64,000 nucleotides of DNA from the NCBI RefSeq assembly GCF_003286085.1, contig NW_020825298.1:558001-622000 (forward strand), in the 5' to 3' direction. Below are positions 37,133-48,400 of the stretch, in pieces (the stretch's first letter is position 1; every line of letters starts with the position of its first letter). A model generated the notes under the pieces. It was not told where the DNA came from. It worked only from the letters and a program-made list of their open reading frames with translations, and did no database searches. The position numbers and the translations under genes are program-made. The stretch is from Drosophila persimilis (Eukaryota > Arthropoda > Insecta > Diptera > Drosophilidae).

Positions 37133-38546
37133 TTCTTCCCTGTATCCTGGCTCCTTCCATAGCTGTGTTTAAGCTTTACTTTTAGCCATTTAGCCATGGC
37201 ACAAAAGGAGGAGCCGGAGCTGCCAAAGTTTTCGCCGGTGTAAGCCGAAGGTTGGCCAATTCCTAGGCGCTTGTTATGAGTGCTTACGCTCTCACCTACT
37301 GCTCCCGCTGCCGCTTACCTGTGCCCACGTGCCCCATGGCGTACGCTTCATTGGAAAGCATTTAGGAAAGTTTTCCATTTGGCGCCAACTTTAATAAACG
37401 CCGCCTCGCCTCGACCTCGAACGGCGGAGAAAAGGGACAGATTCGATGTGTATGCGCTGCGAATTTAATTTTCAACTTTGTCTGACATTTCGTAATTGAA
37501 AGCACAGACATTGACACTTGACACAAACACCACCCGGAGGGGTCGCCGATGAGGGTGGCAGCTGGACAGGAGGCCGAAGACTGGGCCCAAGCTCTGCGTA
37601 TGGATGGCGCATTACTAATACGCAGTGTGTGACAACCACAAGAGACAATTTGGCAGCTGCCAAAGGGTTTGGTGGCTCGAAACACAGGCAGAGACCCACA
37701 GACACAGCAGAGAGGGAATGCTGATGGGAAGAGCATGGTCGGCAACCGGAAAGGCGGCTGCTGCTGCAGTTAAACATTCTGCACTGTCAGATACACTCTC
37801 ACCCCCTCGCCACCTCACTCTGGGAAACAGGCATAGAGTCACGCACACACATGGCAAATGGAGATGAGAGCGTGCCAGCGATAGAACGGGGCATAACAGA
37901 GAGACAGAGGGACAGAGAGAGAGGATCTTCTCAAATCAAAGATAATAACAACCAATTACCGAAGGGATGGTTGGTCGACCATGCGGTCTAACGAACTCTA
38001 TCGAAAAGAATGAGAGCGTAGGCTGGTCGTCGTCACTTCATAAAATGTTTGGCGATTTCACCTTATATCCTCGATCGTTCTAATTCATTAAAAAGCATAA
38101 AATCCCCACGACGTGTAGTTCGTGAGTCGCAAGAGGCGCGTATCCCACATCACGCGCCCATCTGCGGCACAGATCCAGAGGCATCCGCCCACACACAGGC
38201 ATTGTGGCTGTCTCGAAAACCCAAAAATCGTGAGCATAGGCGAGAGATGTGGGGGCGAAGGATGTGGAGCGGAGAATGGTGGAGCGCAATCGGGATACGG
38301 CAGGGGGCGGCAGCAACGGGGGCAAAGGGAGGGGATGGGAGGGATTGCCTGGCCGTTGGTTCATTCGTTCATTCGTTCGTTCTCTCGTTCCGTCGCTAGT
38401 TGCTCGAGAGTGGCCGCAGGGCAATTGGATATAATTTCTAATTACACGCTTGGACGGACTTTTTACTGTCAGCTTAGTTTACTGATGTCTCTATATTTTC
38501 AGGCTCCTTCTGCATTCTCCCCCCGCATGTCTATATGTGGGTGCTC

Positions 38547-38569
38547 GTGTGTGTGTGTGTGTGTGTGTG
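38547..38569. repeat. GT microsatellite
   Basis: About 11 GT units. Confidence 0.9.
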
Positions 38570-39180
38570 AGTATCTGTGTAATTCGGTGAATGTACAAGT
38601 GTAATTTGGCATTTTGATTTTTAATTGTTTGCCCATACAACGCTGGCAGGCATGGAAAAATAATTTCCACAACAAGCTTTCGGTTTTCCCTTTAATTAAG
38701 AAGACAGTCGAACAGACAGGACATGGTGCAGGACACGACTGGACTTTTGGGGCGTCTGAAGTAACAGTTACAGCCGCACCGTCCGCACAGTCCGTACATG
38801 CCGTACCGTATGGTAATTGTGGAAATTACCCCCGAAAACCTACACATGAAATTTGCATATTATAATTCTTGGAGCCGTTGCACGAATGTTGCACGAGTTG
38901 ATGTTGCATGGAGTGACAGACGACCCTCATCTTCTGCTTCTGCTACGAGTAGGGCTGCTGCTTCCTGTGTGCCATAAATTGCTGTTGCAATTGCAATTGT
39001 CGTCGCCGTTGCTTCACTCTCTCTGTCCCCATCTCTCTCTCTCTCTCTATCTCTCTCTCTTTCTGGCGATGGCGATGGCGATGTCAACACTTGAACACGC
39101 GCCAAGCTTCACAGCACAAAAAAGCTCCCAAATTATGCAACAGATTCTGAAAATTTGGCTCACGAGCAACAGAAACAGCA

Positions 39181-39211
39181 AGAGCGAGAGCGAGAGCGAG
39201 AGCGAGAGCGA
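39181..39211. repeat. 6-bp tandem repeat, GAGAGC
   Basis: Five copies. Confidence 0.85.
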
Positions 39212-39355
39212 CAGCCATGGCTACAGCTACAGCTACAGAATGGAAGTTTATTTTTGTGCAATTACAAAAAGCGGCAGAGAGTAAAAAATTGCAAACGCTG
39301 TCATCGCCAGCGCTTCAACTGTCATTCTGTCGCAGACATTTTTCAGCCATGCAAG

Positions 39356-39402
39356 TGGCGCGGTGGCGCGGTGGCGCGGTGGCGCGGTGGCACGGTGGCA
39401 CG
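39356..39402. repeat. 8-bp tandem repeat, GTGGCGCG
   Basis: Six copies; the last two read GTGGCACG. Confidence 0.9.
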
Positions 39403-42263
39403 ATGGGGCCTTTGTTGCCATTGCTCCTTGTAGATTTTGCATCTTTCAGATGTTGTTGCTGCTGGTGCTGCTGTTTCACGCCATTATATTGCAATATGAT
39501 TATTATGCGAATGCGAATGCTGAAGAGTGTTGGCGCTGTCACGTTTTGTTGCATGTCAAGGAGGAAGGACGAAGGAGGAAGGCGGACGGAGGACAGAAAA
39601 GTGTTGCATACTTTCGCTAATTAGCTCATTTCCTTTGCCCAGCGCAAAAGTCTGGGGGGGAACGGAGAAAATTTCATCCAAAAAGAGAATAAGGAATGAG
39701 CGCAGAGGTCGTAAGCGGATTACATCTTTTGTTGCAGCCGCCGGATCAAACGACTTCAAAGGTAAAAGATACAGATACACTCTGCTTGGATCAAGCAATG
39801 ACACTGCCAGAACTCTCGCAGTGAGTCCCATCTGCCCCAGATATGATTCCCTTAGATAAGCGCTAGATAGAGATGCATAAATTCATACGCCGCCAACTGG
39901 TTACCACATTCTTCTTATGAAGCCGGCACCAGCATTGTCCGTGCCCCACACAGAGGTTCCGCTTTTGGCAGAAGGATTGTCTTTTGTGTAGCTGACGGAT
40001 CAAACAATCTTTCGCTCAGATCTCCATCCTCCACCCACGGGAGCTGCAGATACTCTCTGCCTAAAGGATTCCCCACATATGACAGCAGCGTCGTTCGTTT
40101 CGTTCCCCCAAAAAAGTTCAACTTTAGAGTTTTCCCGAAGTGGTCAAGCGCTCCCTGCTTTCCTATCCTTCCCCTTTCCAGCCAGCTCCCAGCTCCCACC
40201 ACCCAACCCCTAAAGCCGACCCTCATCAAAAACGATTTAGAAGCGAGAAGCGAGAGCAAAGTTTTTCCTACTTTTTGGCAAATGTGCAAATAACAAATGA
40301 TTTCGGATGTGCCATCACCCACTTGTAAATAAAAGTGGCCTCTCCTTACAAACACACACAGACACACACAGATGCACATGGGACTCCCATGTGTGTGTGT
40401 GTGTGTGTGTGTGAGGACCAGCATGTTTGTGTTTCTGCCTTTGTTTTTTGTGCCTGTCATGGCCCGTTGTATGTGGATATGCCCTGTGGCCAAATCAAAC
40501 GTAAGCCACAATTAAAACATAAAACTACACCAAAGCGATTTTGCTCTTATTTTCTTGCTCGTGTGTGTATGTGTGTATGTGTGCACATGAGTATCTGTGT
40601 TCGCTTTGTTTTACACACATCAAACATTTATTTTTTTTTGTGTCGGCTGTCGTCTTCAGTTGAGAGAGAAGGCCCCGGGGCTATAATTAGCTCGAATTAG
40701 TTCTGGCGCTGCACTTGGCAGGTGGGGTGGCAGTGGGGGCTGTAATCCCACCCTCCGCCCTCTGACCAGCCCTTTGAGGCGACTCCCAGGCCATTGGCCG
40801 TACCCTCACCGCCCCACATATCCAAAGAGAGAGCCAGTCATCCAAAACTATCGCCCCATTGCCCACACGGAGGATGAAACCCAAGAGGAGAAGCAGGGAT
40901 CTGGTGGCAGTGGCAGTGGCAATGGCCAGTGGAGGAGCCATCGCCATCGCTATCGCCATCGCCATCGACGTTGACGTTGACGATGTCTTGTCATAAATCC
41001 GAGCCACTCGCCGCCGCTGAGGCTGTCAGTAATTAGCGCACTGAACGCCACTCCCTTCTGCCACTGCCACTGCCACTGGCACTCCCGTGCTGCTGTGCTG
41101 CTGTGCTGCTGTGCCACAAAGCTAACGAGTCACTTTGTAAGAAAGCCAGATGATAGGTGGCGAAAGGGTGAGACGACAGCAGGAGGATGTAGCAGTGGAT
41201 GAGGCAGTGGAGAGACAGAAAGGCGTCTGCAATTAGTGAGCAGCTCTCTCTCACACCGAGGCGCATTTAGTGGCTGCTGCACTTGGGTTGGGGCTCTCCG
41301 ACGGCATGATGAGTGCAACAAAGTGACTCCCCGGCAACATGACACCGTTTTAGAGGATGCCACTGCCTGCCCGGCTGACGGCTTGACGGGGCTGACAGCC
41401 TCACCGACTCGCTCGGACGGACTGCCTGTCTGATACATTCCCCATTTATACGCCACGGCTGCAGCCGGCTCTTGGTGGGCTCTTGGGCACGTTCTGGGCC
41501 TGCCAGGAGCAACAAACAAGCCACCACTTGACTTGCCAAACCAATTGGAGTGCACTTGCTCCTCCAGCAGCAGCACCACCAGCAGCAACAGCTCCTTCTA
41601 CTTCTTCTGCTGCCTTTGCATGTCAAAAGTCATCACCTTTATCGCTCTGCCAGCATCGACCACGGGCCAGAGGATGGAGCCGGAGGATGAGACTCCTTTG
41701 GCAACCATTGCCATTTAGACGTTGCATTAGCTGTGGCAATATTATGACTGCAGCTGAGCTTTGCAGATGGAGACGGAGACGGAGATGGCAATGGCGATGG
41801 AGTCCTTCTACTAGCACCAGTCGAGTATATTGTAATTCATAATCCTGCGATTTACTTGGCAGAAGACACAGCGGTTTATTTCTTCTTGTGGTTTCCCACG
41901 GCTTAAGTGGCGCCTGGTGGCTGGCGGCTGGCGGCTGGTGGCTGGTGCTTGGCTCCTCCTCCTTCGGCACGGGCTCTGTCTTCGACTTGGGTCGAAAATT
42001 CTGACATTGATTGTGTTTGTAGTTGTCCTTAGAGATGGAGCCTGGAGCTGAAGGAGGGTTTAAGCCGTTGAGCACTGAAAATATTTCCTTTTGGCTGCCT
42101 TAAACGCTGCCTCCAAGCGGCGTTTTGGGGCCAAAGACTGGTCATGATTATGGACGGAATGTGCCACTGAGCGGAGGATTAGCAAGGAATGTGGCTATCC
42201 CCCAAGTAGTAATTGAAACTGCCCGAAACGAAAGGCTTACTTAAGTTTTTCATCATTTTTTGT

Positions 42264-42269
42264 TTTATT
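42264..42269 (-). promoter_or_regulatory. Candidate poly(A) signal of the Tmtc gene
   Basis: TTTATT on + is AATAAA on -, about 700 nt after the stop codon. A second AATAAA on - lies at 41875-41880. Confidence 0.4.
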
Positions 42270-42969
42270 ATATATTCTCCTTGCACTTTTATACAATCCA
42301 TATTCCCGTATCGGGGTATTGAATATCTCGTATCTGTTCGATATTTGTCGCTTAACTAAAATGTACACACAACGGAGAAAAACAATCTCGAGAAGCAATG
42401 TATTTATAAGTACGAGTATATATGAACACTCGTATATATAGCAATATTCCCCGATATTTGTGCCTTGGGGTTCCTCATATTTACATTAATTTACACGCGG
42501 GGATATATACTTTAAGGACATGTAGTCGTAAGACATTACCCAATTGTCGTTCCAATGCCAATATCTTCTATCTTCTATCTTCTATCTTGCATCTTGTATC
42601 TCTATACAGTATCTCATCTTAACAATTAGATATTTTAATTATTGTTCTCTCTGTTTTTCCACCCTCCACCCTCCTCCCCTGACACTTTATCTGTATCTGT
42701 ATTTGTAGCTCTATCTGTATCTGTATCTGAACTGCATCTTCTATCTGTATCTGTATCTGTATCTCTATCTCTACCTATTCATGTGACATTCTTTGGTCGC
42801 TGCTTTGGATATTTACACGGCTCATGCTGCCAGCTGCTTTGCTAAATGATATACATATGTATCGAAGTCCTTTGTATAAATTCTGTAGAGTTGTCTCTCC
42901 GTTCCGTTTCGAGGCTCCATTCTGTAGCATTCTATATAAAAATATCTTTGCATCTCTCAGATACAGTTG
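42270..42969 (-). other. Probable 3' UTR of the Tmtc gene
   Basis: Non-coding and AT-rich, with a TATCTTC repeat near 42570-42595 and TATCTG hexamers at about 42690-42775 (+ strand reading). No ORF of note. Confidence 0.45.
42691..42775. repeat. Imperfect TATCTG hexamer repeat
   Basis: Two runs of hexamers with CTC and AACTGC interruptions, lying inside the likely Tmtc 3' UTR. Confidence 0.8.
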
Positions 42970-45424
42970 TTAAACGTTCGTCACGCCCAGTTTGGCCAGA
43001 TTCCCGAGCGTGATGGCGTCTCCTGGCTGCAGTCGGAGTGCCGCCTTGTAGCTGGCCGCCGCATGCGTCGTGCGTCCCAGCAGATGCAGAATGGCCCCCA
43101 GATTGGTGTGGGCATGGGCATCGTCCGGCCTCAAGGCCACAGCCTGCAGGGAGAGACAAACGAAACTTCAGTTGGAGACGGTTTCAAGGGCGATTCAAGG
43201 TCCGGGAGACTCACCTTCCTGTACCAGATCTCCGCCTCCGCTTTCCGATCCAGCAGTCGCATGGCTGTGGCCGCTGCCACAACCAGAGCATAGTCCGTGG
43301 GCGCCAGTTCTGCGGCCCTGCGATGGTAGACAGCAGACTCGTGGTGTCGCGATTGCAGCGAGAGGAATTCGGCTGGAGGCGAAACAACAACAATTAGCAA
43401 AGCATTCCCTGGCTCCTTGCGCTAGTGACACTTACCGTAGTGATGATAGACGCTGGCCTGGTCGGGCGCCAGTTTCAGGGCTCGCTTAAACCACATCTCA
43501 GCCTCCGCCGAGCGGCTACTCTGCAAGGGAGACGAAAGGAAGAACCACTTAAGGACCACTTTCGAGACGAATGTGTATCGTCTACCTACGTTTCGTGCCA
43601 GTGTGATGCCGTACGACAGATGTGCCGCCACTTGATTCGGCTGCAGCTCGAGCGCCGCTCTATGATGCCGTTCCGCCTCATCCCACTGCTGGAGGCGGCC
43701 CAGGACGTCCCCAATGCGCTGATAAAGGACCTCCCGCTGCTGTGGGAGTCCTGGCAGGGAAGAGAAAGCCTCGCGGTAGACAGCCAGTGCCCGCTGCAGT
43801 TTTCCCTGCTCCACATAGAGGGCTCCCAGCTGGAGATACGCTGAACTCCTCGCCTGATCGTGGGCCCCTCGATCGCGCACCGATGCCCCATCCAGCGTGG
43901 CGCCAGCCTGGAGGATCTCCATGGCCTGCTGGCGCTTTCCGAGCGCAATGAATGATATGCCCAGATTGAGGTACGCCACTGCCAAGAGGCCAAGAGGAGG
44001 ACACAAGTCAGTCAAGGTCCTTGCGGCTAAGGATTCCCCCGTTTGATGCACTCACCTGCCAGATTCGGCCTGAATTTAATGGCCCGCTGAAAGCACTCGA
44101 CGGCTGCCGCGTAGTCCTGTTGGTTCTGGTGCAGGATGCCCCTGTAGTTCGCGGAGAGAGAGAGAGAGAGAGAGAGAGTGAAAGTGTTGACATTAATAGA
44201 CTGTCGCCTGAACTTGTGCCGCTTGCCGCCCTCGTGATCTAATTAGAGCGCCTAAGCCCTACAGCGAGATACTAGAGCCTGAGGAGTGCCTCAAGGACCT
44301 GCTGAATGCAGGGGAATGGAATGGAGGAACGGTTTGAAGGGTTGCTGCCACTTGAAGGAGGAGACGCCACTTGGATTTATGTAATTAGTTTGTCAGAAGC
44401 AGCAGCAGAAGGATGCGAGGGCAGGGGCGGGGCCTCTTAAAGCGATGCACTTTTTCCCCACTTTTCTATTTCCTGATGCCTGATGCCACATCGATGCTGC
44501 TGTTGCTGTTGCTGTTGCTGCTGGTGCTGCTGCTGATGCTGGTGCTGTCAGTGTTTGGCAACAATAAAAAGAACGAATGTCTGACGTTACACGTAAAAGT
44601 AAAAAATCAAATTATACAGTTCAGTGATTTTCTGGTTTCGGTGTTTGGCTCTCCAGCAGCAGGAGGTGGAATGCCAATAGTCCCCGGTCCTCAGTCCTCA
44701 GTCCCGTACTCGTACTCGAACTCGCTCGAGTCCTGCGTCCTGGCAAACACTCCTTCGGATGTGTGGATGTGTGCTTGTGTGTTTGTGGAGGGAGTCGCCT
44801 GGCAATCAGTCAAGCAAGCGACAGCGACGGCGCCGCGAGCATTCCTATTGATGATTTGATCGCAGTAAATAATGTATCTACAAGATGTGTGTATCCGTAT
44901 TCCCAGAGAAGGAGTATGGAATGCTGCTGTTGCTGCCTCTGCTGCCTCTGCTGTTGCTGCTCCTGCGGTTGGCCCCCAAACAACATTGATTTTCGATTAG
45001 CGAGTGGTTGGTTCGCTTTGTTGGCGGCTCTGGATTTTCCCTGGTCCTCCCTGTTGAAGGGTTTCCACGCAGGACACACAGCACACATAATGGAGGCCTT
45101 AGCAGTGTGTGACCTGATTCTGAACCATTGACTTGAAGACTGTGACAGTAGCATTAGCCCCCACTCGGAGGGCAGTAAGCGAAGGCCCAAAGATGGAGCT
45201 CAACCCGGTGGAAGGCGCACGATGGAATAGTATGAAGTACAAGCAATAATCTGGCATGCGACAAGCCTCGGCTCCGCTCCGCTCCACTCCGCTCCTCTGA
45301 CGTTGACAGACAGGCGGTAAAAAGGAAACCCAAAATGACGCACTGAATATTCAAAGCGCAACTCCGCGCTCGCTTTTTCTCCGCTCGTTTTTTTCTGCTT
45401 TGTATTTCCGTTTTTCCTGATGCC

Positions 45425-45469
<45 letters not shown>

Positions 45470-48400
45470 GCTTTCCTGTAGCCCCCGTTATGTTGTGTCG
45501 CGACGCTGCTGCTGTGAAATATGCGCAATGAGCAAAAATGCAATGCGAACAGACAACAGGGACACCAGACAACAAAACATAGAGAGCCAGAGAAGGGCGG
45601 CCAGCGGAGGAATGGAAAGGAAAGGAAAGAACTGAGAACACAGCACGCTTACAGACTTTGTCAGACGTTGACAGACGCACAGACGGACACACAGACGACG
45701 GAGGACGGAGGACGAAGGACAGCAGAGTGTGAAAGCTAAGGACTTTTGTCGAGCATTGCATTCGGAAAGTATGCAGCACGAAATGCGCATAGTTCTCCAG
45801 CACGCAAATGCCCTCCTGCCGGGGAGAGAGGAGCCATGGAGTCGGGGCAAGAGCCAGAGCCAGACCCAGAGCCGGAGCCATAGCCTGAGGAGCCTTGGAG
45901 GATTGCTGCTGCGTGCCTGTCTCTTGTCTCTTCTCTCTTGTCTCTCGTCTCGAAGCGGAGAAAAAAGTCAGAAAGGGAGGAAGAATAGTAGGAAATGGGC
46001 TTCATTTGACAGCTTGTTCGGCATTGTATTACGCGCGGGGATGGGATCCTTCATAACTCTGCGATGCTGCTGCCGCTGCTGCTGCTTCGCTGCATAAAAT
46101 GGCCGCACTAAATGCGCACCCAAGCAAAGTGGATCAAAGGGGGATGTGGGATAGAGCGGAGGGGAATGGAAAGATAATGAAAATGGCTGCCATTTATCGC
46201 ATCGCTTTTCCCATGTCACATGTGCGGCAGAGCAGGAGGGGGGTGTTCCAGATTTCCCCTTCGCATTCGAGACTGAAACATCTCGGAAAACACAGTCAAA
46301 GTGTCGATGATTCCCAGGCGAAAGGGAAACCGGGAACAGAAAACACACGGTATTTTTGAGGGATACTCACAGATTAAAGTGCACATCCGCCATGTTGGGC
46401 CTGTACCGGATGGCCTCCTGCAGGACCTGTTTGGCCTCCTCGTAGCGTCCCTGAGAGCTAAGCACGCTTCCCAGATTGCCCAACGCTGCACAGATATCAG
46501 AAAACAGGAGAACCATATTATCCGAGTGCTCGATTACGTTTGGGAGTTGGTCTCCTGGTAGATGACTCACTCACCCTTTGGCGGATTCACGGCAATCGCA
46601 CTCCTGTAGAGGCTCTCCTCGTCCCGCCAGTCGGCGTTGCGGCGCACCGTCCTCAGGCTCATTGCGGCAAGAAGGCATACGCTGAGGCACAGGACCAGAG
46701 TGCAACGTGTCCGTTGCGAGGAGGCCAAGAGGCGGGACACTCCGTAGCCCACCAGCAAGCAGAACCCCACGGAGGGGAGGTAGAGGAGCCGCTCGGCCAC
46801 GACGAAGCCCACATAGAAGAAGAGGTTGCTGGCGGGCAGGAAGGGGAGCCCGAGGAAGGAGCAGGACATGAGCATAATGCAGGCATGGCGACTCTTTGGC
46901 GACATTCCTCCGAGGAGATACTCGGAGGAGCATCGCTGTGGCAGTAGGGAGCTGCTGCAGGAACTCGAGCTGGTGCTCGAGCTGGAGCTCGAACTGGAAC
47001 TCGAACTCGAGGAGGAGCTGCTGCCGGAGCTCTTGTTGCTGGAGGTGGTGCTGTTGCTGCAGCTGCTGCTGCTCCGGGAGCCGCGGAAGGCGGAAGACAC
47101 GAGGTGATGCGGATGCGGATAGGCTCCACTGCTGCTGTTGTTGTTGCAGTCCCTGCTGCACGGCTGTTTGGCAGCGAATGGAAGCGCCGTCTCTTGGTGG
47201 ATAGGCGGATAGGCGGCTGCTGCCTCAAAGGCTTGGTACTTGTTGCTGGCCGCCAGTCGCTTGCGCTTGGAGCGGGACTTGCGACTTGCGGCCACCTTCT
47301 GGATGTGGTACTGCGGGAATGGCGGCGCATTTCCAGCCATTCCCGCCACTGATACTCCGCCCACGTCCTTTCCCCCTCCGTTGCAGAGCAACTGCCGACA
47401 GCTGTGCCACGCCACGCCCACCAGCACGGAGTAGAAGCAGGCGGACTGGGCGTTCCTTCGATCCCACAGGGAGGTGACGCGCGGCAGCGCATCCATGCCC
47501 CAGTCGAAGCTCAGGACCTGCGGCTGCAGCATCAATCGAAAATTGAAGACCGGCAGGTAAAGAAACGTGAGGAGCCGCGTCCAGGCGGATGGGGTGCGGG
47601 AAATGGGGTTGTCTGCGCTGGAGAAGGCCGTCTGTGGCCCTGGGACGATGACTAGACGGCAGTAGGCGCTGCAGAAGAGAGCCCCCAGGACAATGCACAC
47701 AGACCGGAGGCGTTGCTAAGCAGAGAGAGAGAGAGAGAGAGAGAAAGAGAGGCAGATTGAGGATTGTTACCCCAGCAGTTCGAGAGGTCCTGCTACTCAC
47801 CTTATCCACCTGTCCACTCACTCCCCGAATCACATCGAAGAGAGCGCACACCAGGAGTGCCGTGATGGCGGTCTCCTTGCAGAGGAGTCCTGCCAGGGCG
47901 AGGATCAGGGTCGCGGCCAGGGCCAGCCACTGGCGGGGATCACCGGACTCGCGCCAGCGCATGTGCCGCAGATAGCTGAGGTACGTGAGCAGGTAGCAGA
48001 CGCACGCTGCCACATCCGCCCTCCCCACAACGCCGGCCACGGCTTCCGTGTGGATGGGGTGCGCCGCGAATAGGGCACCCGCGGCTAGCACCGCCCATAC
48101 GGAGGCGAGCAGAGTGCGTGCCACGCGCACCACCAGAGCCGTGGCAACGCAGTGCAGCAGATTGTTTACCAGGTGGAATCCCCACGGCGCGAAGCCACCT
48201 CCAAGGAAATAGTTGAGCCGGAAGCTGAGGACGCACAGGGGTCGCCAGGAGCCGTGGGAGCCGCTGTCCGTCAGCGGGGTGCCCCAGAAGTCGTTGGCGA
48301 AGCTCCGTTGCCAGGGCCCGCCGCCAGAGACATCCGCATTGCCCAGAATGGCGCGTCTGAAAAGACCGAGAGGAACGGATATTAGAGGGAAGGTTACAGG

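Larger units (their letters stand above)
24986..42263. other. Intergenic region, no recognisable gene
   Basis: About 17 kb with many microsatellites, antisense-paired low-complexity frames and AT-rich islands. No domain-bearing exon was seen. At 36.37-36.86 kb frames on both strands are open, and the sequence is less repetitive than its surroundings, but I recognise nothing in it. Confidence 0.45.
44142..46370 (-). other. Large intron 4 of Tmtc (2.2 kb)
   Basis: It lies between the fourth and fifth coding exons, both inside the TPR region. It contains a long CTG repeat at 45426-45468 and no nested gene that I can recognise. The acceptor side uses a CT microsatellite as its pyrimidine tract. 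Confidence 0.9.

Noticed and set aside
39915..40511. 198-codon minus-strand open frame
   Set aside because: It runs through a GT/CA microsatellite (His-Thr and Cys-Val repeats) and has no recognisable domain.
41623..42075. 150-codon minus-strand frame downstream of Tmtc
   Set aside because: It lies beyond the Tmtc stop with no acceptor linking it, no domain, and partly repetitive composition; probably flank sequence.
45154..45881. Polyglutamine / polyalanine frames on the minus strand in Tmtc intron 4
   Set aside because: They arise from the CTG repeat at 45426-45468 within an intron bounded by clear splice sites.
46659..47492. 277-codon minus-strand frame inside Tmtc exon 3
   Set aside because: It overlaps the true Tmtc frame, which matches the DUF1736 and helix motifs; this one is an offset shadow.
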